DNA of 59,674 bases from the NCBI GenBank assembly GCA_946480825.1, contig CAMLLG010000019.1, positions 1 through 59,674 on the forward strand. The letters run 5' to 3'. The position numbers and the translations under genes are program-made. Position 1 is the first letter of the stretch, and each line of letters begins with the position of its first letter. Of the stretch, positions 44,564 to 52,645 are shown piece after piece. Under the pieces are notes generated by a model. It searched no databases, had not been told where the DNA came from, and worked only from the letters and a program-made list of their open reading frames with translations. Source of the stretch: an uncultured Lysobacteraceae bacterium. Its GTDB lineage: Bacteria > Pseudomonadota > Gammaproteobacteria > Xanthomonadales > Xanthomonadaceae.

Positions 44564-45388
44564 ATGGCATCGGACGAAGGCATGGATACGGAACTGGTGA
44601 AAGTGGCTGCGGGTTTGGCGGTCGGGCTGGCGTTGGCCGCGCTGTCGGCCTTTCTGTCGCGGCGACACTGGCGTCGCTCAAGGGAGCGCGCCGAGACCTG
44701 GTTTTCGGAGTATCCCGATGTCCCCGACAATCCTGTCTTGCGACGCCAGCTCGCGGTCGGCGCGGTATTGAGCGAGAACAATGCGTTTCCAGTCAATGTC
44801 CTCGAACCACACAAATCGCGCGACGAGATGCGCGAATGGCTGGCGACGTGGTGGAACGCGCACGATTCCGATCAGACGCGGGAACGCATACACGCACTTC
44901 TGACCGGTGGTCATGCGATGACGTTCGACACGCTGATCCGGGTTGCAGCGGAGGGCGATCCGGACGCGAGCCGCGAGCATCTTGAAAAGGCGTTCGAGGC
45001 TGAGCTGAATGAGGACCCGGAACTCGCGGAGTTCATCGCCCATCATCCCGAAGCGATTTCACGGCTGGAAGCGCTCGGTTATCTGGTGACGCTCGCCGAT
45101 GTCGCACGCGGCACGCGTGCCTATGACTTGGGACGAGCAGTGACGGTCGCCCGGGTAGCGTTCGGCGCAGGCCACCTCAAGCGCGAGGAGGCGCTTGCCC
45201 TTGTGCGCATGGCGGCGTTTCTGGCTGCGCGCTCGTTCGCATCGTGGCGTCAGTTCGCGACCAGTTATCTGCTGGGCCGTGCGTTCTGGGGCGGCGTGGA
45301 CGATCCGAGTTTCGACGCCATGGTGCGTATCACGGACGAACTTCAGCGGAATGAGCGCAGCCCCTGGGTACGCGACGGCTGGTTCTGA
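44564..45388 (+). CDS. DUF1266 domain protein
   Basis: A 274-residue protein (or 268 if it starts at the ATG at 44582). One N-terminal hydrophobic segment (VKVAAGLAVGLALAALSAFL) anchors it in the membrane. The C-terminal half has the DUF1266 pattern: ALVRMAAFLAARSFASWRQF, SYLLGRAFWGG and a final SPWVRDGWF. Function is unknown. It is divergent from the RAYT gene and lies inside the segment bounded by the 77-bp repeats. A TACAAT hexamer at 44549 is a possible -10. Confidence 0.78.
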   Translation: MASDEGMDTELVKVAAGLAVGLALAALSAFLSRRHWRRSRERAETWFSEYPDVPDNPVLRRQLAVGAVLSENNAFPVNVLEPHKSRDEMREWLATWWNAHDSDQTRERIHALLTGGHAMTFDTLIRVAAEGDPDASREHLEKAFEAELNEDPELAEFIAHHPEAISRLEALGYLVTLADVARGTRAYDLGRAVTVARVAFGAGHLKREEALALVRMAAFLAARSFASWRQFATSYLLGRAFWGGVDDPSFDAMVRITDELQRNERSPWVRDGWF

Positions 45389-45609
45389 GACCGGAAAACA
45401 CGCAAGAAGAAACATGAAACGGAGTGGAATTTCTCACCTTGCAGAACCGCAGCCGGGGCATTGCCCATGCTTCCGCGTCCCTCTTCGGGAACCCCTCGGG
45501 CGATATTGAACCCGACGCCGAATGCACCGTGCGGCAGAAATCTCCCGCATCGCGTACGCTCGCGGAAACGCCACAACCGTTCGCCAACCTCGCCTCCGGA
45601 GCGCTTCAC

Positions 45610-46275
45610 GTGACCCGTCCCCTGCCCCTGTTGATCCTCGCCGCCGCATTGTCCGCCTGCGGCGGCACTTCGACCGAACCCCCGACGCCTGCGCCGCCCT
45701 CGGCAGCGCAGGCCGCTGCGGCACCCGCACCGACACCCGCACCCGCCGCGACGAAGCCATCCGGTATCGAAGGTCTGCTCGCGGCGGACGACACGCTCGC
45801 GACCGCGCAGGCGCGCCTCGGCGCGAGCAACTTGCGCGAACAGACGTTGAATGGCGCCGAAGGCGAAACCCTGACGGGCTGGGTGGTGTATCCGGACGAT
45901 CCGACGCGAACGGCCGACGTGTTTCTCGACGAGGCGAACGCGCATCCGGCGATGCTGCGCATCGGCGCGCCCGAGAGCGTCTGGGCGCGGGCCGACGGCA
46001 TCCGCATCGGGCTGAGCAGTGCGGAGTTGCAGGCCCTGAACGGCAAGGCCTTCGAGTTCTACGGGTTCGAATGGGATTACGGCGGCGCGGTCACCGATTT
46101 CCACGGCGGCCGGCTCGATCCCGGAGACGCACCGCGCGGCAGCGTGACCCTCTGCCCGCCCCGGGATCCCGGCGAGGACTATCCGAGCGGCGACGCGACG
46201 TTCACGTCCGACGACCCGCGGATGGTCGCGAAACCGGCGACGGTCTGCGAATTCACGGTACCGATCGGACGCTAG
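45610..46275 (+). CDS. Hypothetical lipoprotein
   Basis: A 221-residue protein starting at a GTG (45610) with a GGAG site, giving a signal peptide TRPLPLLILAAALSAC with a lipobox. A Pro/Ala/Thr-rich tether covers about 20-55. The mature domain reads GIEGLLAADDTLATAQARLG, TGWVVYPDDPTRTADVFLDE and FEFYGFEWDYGGAVTDFHGG, a compact mixed fold I cannot name. Earlier in-frame ATGs would bury the signal. It lies inside the repeat-bounded segment and ends 34 bp before a partial repeat. Confidence 0.75.
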   Translation: MTRPLPLLILAAALSACGGTSTEPPTPAPPSAAQAAAAPAPTPAPAATKPSGIEGLLAADDTLATAQARLGASNLREQTLNGAEGETLTGWVVYPDDPTRTADVFLDEANAHPAMLRIGAPESVWARADGIRIGLSSAELQALNGKAFEFYGFEWDYGGAVTDFHGGRLDPGDAPRGSVTLCPPRDPGEDYPSGDATFTSDDPRMVAKPATVCEFTVPIGR

Positions 46276-46309
46276 AACGAGGACGCAAGGCGAGACGCAA
46301 AACAAAACA

Positions 46310-46325
46310 GGGACACCCACTTCTT
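46310..46325. repeat. Short partial copy of the GGGACACCCACTT motif
   Basis: GGGACACCCACTTCTT lies 36 bp before the full right copy, mirroring the short copy near the left unit. Confidence 0.55.
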
Positions 46326-46338
46326 GAGCCAAAGCAGG

Positions 46339-46415
46339 CAAAGCAGGGACACCCACTTTTTCGCCCGCGTCTCTACCCGCGGCCTGCGGCCGGGTTCACT
46401 CAACGATCCGACGCA
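46339..46415. repeat. 77-bp repeat, right copy (RAYT-associated)
   Basis: Identical to 43262-43338. Its last 16 bp include the last codons and stop of xdhC on the minus strand, so the repeat abuts or overlaps that gene's end. Confidence 0.88.
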
Positions 46416-47296
46416 TACCGCAGTCGGATCAACTCGGCGAGGATGCTGATCGCGATCTCGTGCGGCGTCTGCGCGCCGATGTCGATGCCCACCGGCGCGC
46501 GCAGTGCGGCCAGCGCCGCGGCGTGTTCGGGCAAGGCGGCGCGGACTTCGGCGATGCGTCGGGCGCTGCCCATCATGCCGATGTAACGCGGTGGCCGTCG
46601 GCACAGCTCGCGCAGCGCGGCGATATCGCAGCGGAAATCGCGGTTCAGCAGCACGGCGAACACCTCGCGCGACGTATCCAACGCACCAGCCAGCAGATCG
46701 ACCGGGCCGGCCAGGCGGGTGGCCCGATCGAACTTCGCGAGTTCGTCGGCACGTTCGTCGTGAACCCACACATCGAAATCGAGCGCATTCGCGATGTCGT
46801 GCAGCGCGAGCCCGCAGTGACCGGCACCGACGATCAGCAGACGCGGGTCCGGCCGGATCGTCTGCGGCGCGATCATCTGAGGCTCGATCGTCTGCGGCTC
46901 GCAGCCGCCGAGATCGTCGCATTCCAGCGTGACGCTGTTCCCGGCCGCCAAGGTCTCGGCGATCGTTCCCACCCGGAGACGATCGTCGTCGCCGTGCCAA
47001 CGTCGCAGGCCGATGCGCATGTGGCCGCCGCAGATGCCGGCGGCGCCCTGGCGGCCGGTCAGATCGATCTCGACGATCGCGCTGCGCCCCGCGTCCTGCA
47101 GCAAGGCAGCGGCAGTCGCGATCACCTGCGCTTCGGCCATGCCGCCACCGACGCTGCCGTCGCTTCCGCCGGCGCCGATCAACATCCGGCTGCCGCCCTT
47201 GCGCGGCGTCGCACCGCGGGTCTCCAGCACGCTGGCCAACACCACGGGCTCCATCGCCAACCGGGCATGCAGGCGCGCGAACAGACGTTCGTTCAA
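46400..47296 (-). CDS. xdhC: XdhC family molybdenum-cofactor maturation protein
   Basis: A 298-residue accessory protein that helps insert sulfurated molybdenum cofactor into xanthine dehydrogenase. The N-terminal XdhC domain has VVLASVLETRGATPRKGGSRM and SVGGGMAEAQVI. The C-terminal Rossmann domain has LLIVGAGHCGLALHDI and RYIGMMGSARR. A short repetitive insert (EPQTIEPQMIAPQTI) joins them. Its start overlaps the xdhB stop by ATGA, and its last codons lie in the 77-bp repeat. Confidence 0.9.
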   Translation of the reverse strand: MNERLFARLHARLAMEPVVLASVLETRGATPRKGGSRMLIGAGGSDGSVGGGMAEAQVIATAAALLQDAGRSAIVEIDLTGRQGAAGICGGHMRIGLRRWHGDDDRLRVGTIAETLAAGNSVTLECDDLGGCEPQTIEPQMIAPQTIRPDPRLLIVGAGHCGLALHDIANALDFDVWVHDERADELAKFDRATRLAGPVDLLAGALDTSREVFAVLLNRDFRCDIAALRELCRRPPRYIGMMGSARRIAEVRAALPEHAAALAALRAPVGIDIGAQTPHEIAISILAELIRLRYASDR

Positions 47297-49626
47297 GGAT
47301 CGTTGACTCCGCGGACGCGCTCGATCGCTGTCAGGATCGCTTCCGGCGTGGCCGGCGCGCCGAGGCCGACTTCACTGATTTGACGACGACAGTCGCCGAA
47401 CGCGGCGACCGCTTCGCGCAATGCCTCGCGCACGCTCATCGCGAGCATGAAGGGTGGTTCGCCGACCGCCTTGCTACCGAAGATCACCTGCGTGGTCGGC
47501 GGTTCGCTGCGCTGGAAGAGCGTCAACCGGAAGTCTTCCGGCACCTCGCACACGGTCGGGATCTTGTAGGTGCTGGGCGCGTCGGTGAGCAGCCTGCCGG
47601 CATCGTTCCAGCGCAGTTCCTCGCAGGTCAGCCAGCCGAGCCCCTGGACGAAACCGCCCTCGATCTGGCCGCGATCGATCGCGGTGGCCAGCGAGTCGCC
47701 GACGTCGTGCAGAAGATCGACGCGACGCAGCGTGTGCACGCCGGTGTAGCCGCAGACTTCGACTTCGCTGACCGCCGCGCCGAAGGCGAAGTAGTAGAAC
47801 GGATGCCCCTGGCCGGTCTGCGGGTTCCAGCTGAGCCCCGGCGTGCGGTAGAAGCCGGTGGAAGACAGGCTGATCCGTGCGCTGTAAGCGGCGGCGACCA
47901 CGGCCTCGAACCGCAGGCGCTCGCCGTTGCCGTCCTCGGCGAACACCGCATCGTCGGCGAAACGGACCCGTTCGGGTGTCGTGCCGAGCAAGCCGGCGGC
48001 GACCGGGCGCAGACGTTCGAGCAGCGTTTCGCAGGCGGCCTTGACCGCCTGGCCGTTGAGATCGGCGCCGCTGCTGGCCGCGGTCGCCGAGGTGTTCGGC
48101 ACCTTGTCGGTGCTGGTCGGCATGATCCGGATGCGCGCCATGCCGATGCCCAGCACGCGTGCGGCCACCGCCAGCATCTTGGTGTGCAGGCCCTGCCCCA
48201 TTTCGGTGCCGCCATGATTCAGCTGCACGCTGCCGTCGCTGTAGATGTGCACCAGCGCGCCGGCCTGGTTGTATTCGGTCTTGTTGAACGAAATGCCGAA
48301 CTTCACCGGGGTGATGGCGATCCCGCGCTTGCGCTGCGCGCTGCCGGCGTTGAACGCCGCGATCGCTTCGCGACGCGCCAGGAACGCACTGTCGCGCAAC
48401 AACTGCGCCCACAGCGCCGGCAGGTGGTTGTCGACCACCGGTTGTCCGTAGTGGGTCTGGTTGCGGTCGACATGGCCGTCGGTGGCCGGACGATAGAAAT
48501 TGCGCTCGCGGACTTCGTGCGCCGGCAGACCCAGATGCCGCGCGACACGTTCCAGCACTTCTTCGCCCACCAGCATGCCCTGCGGGCCGCCGAAGCCGCG
48601 AAAGGCGGTGTTGGAAACCAGATGCGTGCGCGCGATCAGGCCGGTGACCTCGATGTCCGGCACGAAATAGGCATTGTCGACATGCACCATCGCGCGCATC
48701 AGCACCGGCGGCGACAGATCGCAACTCCAGCCGCCATCGGCGATCAGCTCGGCCTTCAGCGCCAGCAGTGTGCCGTGCGCATCGAAACCGACTTCGTAAC
48801 GACCGAGAAACGGATGCCGCTTGCCCGTCATCTGCATGTCGAGGCCGCGGCTCAGTTTGATCCGCACCGGGCGACCGGTTCTGTATGCGGCCAGGGCGGC
48901 GATCGCGGCGTAGGGATTGGCCTGGGTTTCCTTGCCGCCGAAGCCGCCGCCCATGCGCAGACTGCGGCAGACGACCCGATGCGCCGGCAGCCCGAGCACG
49001 CGGGCGACGATGATCTGGGTTTCGGTCGGGTGCTGGGTCGAAGACGTGATCTGCACCGTGCCTTCGGAATCGATCTCGACCCAACTGGCCTGAGTCTCCA
49101 GATAGAAATGATCCTGACCGCCGATCCGCAACTCGCCGGACAGTCGCAGCGGCGCGCGCGCCATCGCCGCATCGGCATCCCCGCGGGCGACGCGTGCCGG
49201 CGGCAGATGAAAGGCCTGCGCGGCGATCGACTGCTCGATGCTCAGCAGCGCCGGGAGCGCTTCGTAGCTCACCGACACGCGCTGCGCCGCGGCGCGCGCC
49301 ACGGCCTCGTCGTCGGCCACCACCCAAGCCACGGCCTGACCATGGAACAGCACCGTGTCGGACGGCATCAGAGGCTCGTCGTGGAAGATCGGGCCGGTGT
49401 CGTTCTCGCCCGGCACATCGCTGGCGGTCAACACGGCGTGGACACCCGGCACGGCCAGCGCGGCCGCCGTGTCGATGGCGAGAATCCGCGCATGCGCGTG
49501 CGGCGCCTGTACCGGATACACGCTCAGCATGCCGCTGGGCGGCCGCTGTTCGTCGGTATAGATCGCGCGGCCGGTGACGTGGCCGACGGCGCTCTCGTGG
49601 CGCAACGATGCCGGCGACGCGCTCAT
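47293..49626 (-). CDS. xdhB: Xanthine dehydrogenase molybdopterin-binding subunit
   Basis: A 777-residue large subunit that oxidises hypoxanthine to xanthine and xanthine to urate at a molybdenum centre. Blocks: SAVGHVTGRAIYTDE at the N-terminus, MGGGFGGKETQAN (cofactor loop), NTAFRGFGGPQGM, HGGTEMGQGLHTK and the catalytic-Glu segment KAVGEPPFML near the C-terminus. The start at 49626 overlaps the xdhA stop by ATGA. Length and motifs are standard. Confidence 0.93.
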   Translation of the reverse strand: MSASPASLRHESAVGHVTGRAIYTDEQRPPSGMLSVYPVQAPHAHARILAIDTAAALAVPGVHAVLTASDVPGENDTGPIFHDEPLMPSDTVLFHGQAVAWVVADDEAVARAAAQRVSVSYEALPALLSIEQSIAAQAFHLPPARVARGDADAAMARAPLRLSGELRIGGQDHFYLETQASWVEIDSEGTVQITSSTQHPTETQIIVARVLGLPAHRVVCRSLRMGGGFGGKETQANPYAAIAALAAYRTGRPVRIKLSRGLDMQMTGKRHPFLGRYEVGFDAHGTLLALKAELIADGGWSCDLSPPVLMRAMVHVDNAYFVPDIEVTGLIARTHLVSNTAFRGFGGPQGMLVGEEVLERVARHLGLPAHEVRERNFYRPATDGHVDRNQTHYGQPVVDNHLPALWAQLLRDSAFLARREAIAAFNAGSAQRKRGIAITPVKFGISFNKTEYNQAGALVHIYSDGSVQLNHGGTEMGQGLHTKMLAVAARVLGIGMARIRIMPTSTDKVPNTSATAASSGADLNGQAVKAACETLLERLRPVAAGLLGTTPERVRFADDAVFAEDGNGERLRFEAVVAAAYSARISLSSTGFYRTPGLSWNPQTGQGHPFYYFAFGAAVSEVEVCGYTGVHTLRRVDLLHDVGDSLATAIDRGQIEGGFVQGLGWLTCEELRWNDAGRLLTDAPSTYKIPTVCEVPEDFRLTLFQRSEPPTTQVIFGSKAVGEPPFMLAMSVREALREAVAAFGDCRRQISEVGLGAPATPEAILTAIERVRGVNDP

Positions 49627-50996
49627 GACCGAAGCTCCGCGACGAAGCGCAGGAAGAGATTGGCGCTGAGCGCGCGACGGTATTCGCTGCCGGCGCGATG
49701 ATCGCTGAGCGGTTCGAACTCCGCGCGCAACTGCGCCGCGGCTGCGTCGAGCGTCTCCTGGTCGAGCGGCCGCCCGATCAGCAGCGCTTCGGTGTTCCGT
49801 GCCCGCAGAGGCATGGCGGCGACGCCGCCGTAGGCCAGCCGCGCGTGGTCGATTCTCTGTTGGTCGTCGAAACCCAGCGCGAACGCCGCGGCCACGATGC
49901 TGATGTCGTCGGTCTGCCGCTTCGCCACCTTGGCGGCGCCGGAACGCAGATCGGCGCGCCGCGGCAACGTGACGCCGACGATGAGTTCGTCGGGGCGACG
50001 CACGGTCTTGCGATAACCGACGAAATAGTCGACCGCATCGATATCGCGCGCACCGTCGGGGCCGCGCAGATGGATCACCGCATCCAGCGCGAGCAGCACG
50101 GGCAACAGATCGCCGATCGGCGACGCGCTGCCGATGTTGCCGCCCAGCGTCGCGCGATTGCGCACCTGCTGGCCGGCGAACCACGGCAGCATCTCGTCGA
50201 TGGCCGGGAAAATGCCCTGCAGTTCCGACTCCAACCGACTCAAGGGCACGCCGGCACCGATGCGGACGCGATCGTCGTCGATCTGCAACTGCCGCAACTC
50301 ACCGATGCGGTCCAGCGCGATCAGCACCGGCGCGATCGGCTGACCATGACTCAGGTGCACGCCGAGATCGGTCCCACCGGCGAACCATTCCGATTGCGAG
50401 TGTTCGGCCTTGAGCGCCAGCGCATCGTCGATGGCGACGGGACTGAAGAACCGGGGCAGTTCCGCCGCCGCCAGCGCCGATCGGGGCTGCGCGCGCAGCG
50501 CGGCGAAGCGCGGGTCGTCGGGCGCATCGGTCGCCAACCGGCGCGCCGCCTGACGAATCGGCCCGTACCCCGTGCATCGGCACAGATTGCCGGCGAGCGC
50601 ATGATCGTCGAATGCATGTTCGTGCAGCCCGACGAACAGACTCATGACGAACCCCGGCGTGCAATAACCGCACTGCGAGCCGGCAGTATCGACCAGCGCA
50701 CGTTGCACCGGGTGCAAGGTCTCGCCCTCGGCCAATGCTTCCACGGTCAGCACCTCGCGCCCCGGCAGGACACCCACGGGCAGAAGACAGCTGTTGACCG
50801 CGACATAGCGCGACCCGCCGACGCCGTCGGCCTCGATCAACGCCACCGTGCACGCCCCGCAATCGCCGTCGGCGCAGCCCTCCTTGGTGCCGGTATGGCG
50901 CTGGCGCTTGAGCCAACGCAGCAGGGATTCTCGCGGATCGCTGTCGATGAGCGATCGGGCTTCGCCATTCAGGCGAAAGATGTCGGAAGTCGTCAT
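49623..50996 (-). CDS. xdhA: Xanthine dehydrogenase small subunit (2Fe-2S/FAD)
   Basis: A 457-residue electron-transfer subunit. The first 2Fe-2S cluster is bound by Cys41, Cys46 and Cys49 (GCADGDCGACT) and the second by GYCTPGF and CRCTGYGPI. The FAD domain has GGNIGSASPIGDLLP. The start MTTSDIFRLNG at 50996 fits the family; the longer upstream frame does not. It begins the xdhABC operon, divergent from adenine deaminase across 157 bp. Confidence 0.92.
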   Translation of the reverse strand: MTTSDIFRLNGEARSLIDSDPRESLLRWLKRQRHTGTKEGCADGDCGACTVALIEADGVGGSRYVAVNSCLLPVGVLPGREVLTVEALAEGETLHPVQRALVDTAGSQCGYCTPGFVMSLFVGLHEHAFDDHALAGNLCRCTGYGPIRQAARRLATDAPDDPRFAALRAQPRSALAAAELPRFFSPVAIDDALALKAEHSQSEWFAGGTDLGVHLSHGQPIAPVLIALDRIGELRQLQIDDDRVRIGAGVPLSRLESELQGIFPAIDEMLPWFAGQQVRNRATLGGNIGSASPIGDLLPVLLALDAVIHLRGPDGARDIDAVDYFVGYRKTVRRPDELIVGVTLPRRADLRSGAAKVAKRQTDDISIVAAAFALGFDDQQRIDHARLAYGGVAAMPLRARNTEALLIGRPLDQETLDAAAAQLRAEFEPLSDHRAGSEYRRALSANLFLRFVAELRS

Positions 50997-51153
50997 GGCC
51001 GAATGGTACGTCCTGCGAAGCGCCAGTTCCATGGCGAACCCATGCAGGACCGATGCGGCCACGGGCGGGGCCGCGAAGCGTATTCCGGGAGACGTCTAGG
51101 CGTCCGCCCGTGCTTCGGGCAGACTCCCGATATCGAAAAAGAAGGAACTCCGC

Positions 51154-52188
51154 ATGGCCGTGTCCACCGAAGCACTCCCCGATTTCCTGCGCGGCCTGCC
51201 GAAGGCGGAGCTGCATATCCACATCGAGGGTTCGCTGGAACCGGAATTGATCTTCGCGATGGCCGAACGCAACAAGGTCGCCCTCGCCTATCCGGATGTC
51301 GCGTCGTTGCGCGCGGCCTATGCCTTCAGCGATCTGCAGAGTTTTCTCGACATCTACTACGCCGGCGCCAGCGTGCTGCTGACCGAAGCGGACTTCTTCG
51401 ACATGGCCTGGGCGTATTTCCTGCGCGCCAAGGCCGACAACATCCTGCACAGCGAACTGTTCTTCGATCCGCAGACGCATACCGCGCGCGGCGTGCCGAT
51501 GGCCACGGTGATCGACGGCCTGCGCAGGGCCTGCGACAAGGCGCAGTCGGAGCTGGGCGTGCGTGCGGAACTGATCCTGTGTTTCCTGCGCCATCTGTCC
51601 GAAGACGACGCCCTCGCGACGTACGAGGAGGCGCGTCCGCATCGCGGCAAGTTCATCGGCGTGGGCCTCGATTCCGGGGAAGTCGGCAATCCGCCGGAGA
51701 AGTTCGCGCGGGTCTTCGCGCAGACGCGCAAGGACGGCCTGCGAACGGTCGCCCATGCCGGCGAAGAAGGTCCGCCGGCCTACATCTGGAGCGCGCTGGA
51801 CGTGTTGAAGGCCGAGCGCATCGATCATGGCGTGCAGGCGCTGAAGGATCCCGCGCTGGTCAGGCGATTGGCCGAACAGGGCGTGCCGCTGACAGTCTGC
51901 CCCCTGTCCAACGTCAAACTCTGCGTGTTCAAGACCCTGGCCGAACACAACCTGCGCGCGTTGCTCGATGCCGGCCTGATCGCGACGGTGAATTCGGACG
52001 ACCCCGCCTACTTCGGCGGTTATCTCAATCAGAACTTCCTCGAAACGTTCGATGCGCTGGGACTCGATGCCGGCCACGCGGCGACCCTGGCGCGCAACAG
52101 TTTCAACGCGAGCTTCGCCAGCGAAGCGCAGAAGCGGGACGATCTGGATCGACTCGACGCCTACCTCGATCGCGCCGGTGTGCGCTGA
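51154..52188 (+). CDS. Adenine deaminase (adenosine deaminase fold)
   Basis: A 344-residue zinc hydrolase that converts adenine to hypoxanthine. Metal ligands are HIH at 21-23 in KAELHIHIEGSLEPEL, the His in TVAHAGEEGPP, and the Asp in NSDDPAYFGGY. CPLSNVKL and FFDPQTHTARGV are diagnostic for the adenine-specific branch rather than adenosine. AAGGAA precedes the ATG. Its product is the substrate of the xdhABC enzyme encoded divergently. Confidence 0.88.
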   Translation: MAVSTEALPDFLRGLPKAELHIHIEGSLEPELIFAMAERNKVALAYPDVASLRAAYAFSDLQSFLDIYYAGASVLLTEADFFDMAWAYFLRAKADNILHSELFFDPQTHTARGVPMATVIDGLRRACDKAQSELGVRAELILCFLRHLSEDDALATYEEARPHRGKFIGVGLDSGEVGNPPEKFARVFAQTRKDGLRTVAHAGEEGPPAYIWSALDVLKAERIDHGVQALKDPALVRRLAEQGVPLTVCPLSNVKLCVFKTLAEHNLRALLDAGLIATVNSDDPAYFGGYLNQNFLETFDALGLDAGHAATLARNSFNASFASEAQKRDDLDRLDAYLDRAGVR

Positions 52189-52645
52189 GTCCGTTGCGAT
52201 TCGCGGCCGGTGCGTCGGGTGTCAGGCACCCGGCCACCGCGCCTTCGGCGACGCGGAGATCTACCCATGGAATGCGCGTCGAGTCGCGCAAAATCTGCTG
52301 AGACGCGACGACACCGGGCCGATTCGGGCGGTCGCTCCGGTGTCGCTGCGGTGCGCGATCCGGGCCTGGCGGACCGACACGATCGCGACGACGCGAGGCG
52401 GCTTTCTGGTGCATGGGGACACCCGCCGATCGATGCCGATCGGTCCGGTCATGCGGACCAGTGGCGAATGACGGCATTCAAGCCGATTCGAGCACAGCTT
52501 CCGACACGTTCCGGCGAACCGACTGCTCTCGCAACGGCTTGAACGCCGCAGCCATCCATGGCTGCGACGACAAACTGTTCTCGGGGACAGCGGCGACCAT
52601 CCGCCGCCATCGATCGCAGGCGGCATCAACCTTCGCGCTTCGCGA
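52189..52645. other. Intergenic region between convergent genes
   Basis: Gene-free 457 bp between the adenine deaminase and TonB-receptor stops. It holds a weak hairpin CGGGTG/CACCCG at 52216-52232 and a stronger one at 52547-52566. No credible open frame. Confidence 0.5.
52547..52566. terminator. Hairpin, likely terminator of the TonB-receptor transcript
   Basis: CGCAGCCATCCATGGCTGCG, a 9-bp stem with a CC loop, 80 bp after the receptor stop on the minus strand. The T run is poor. Confidence 0.5.
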
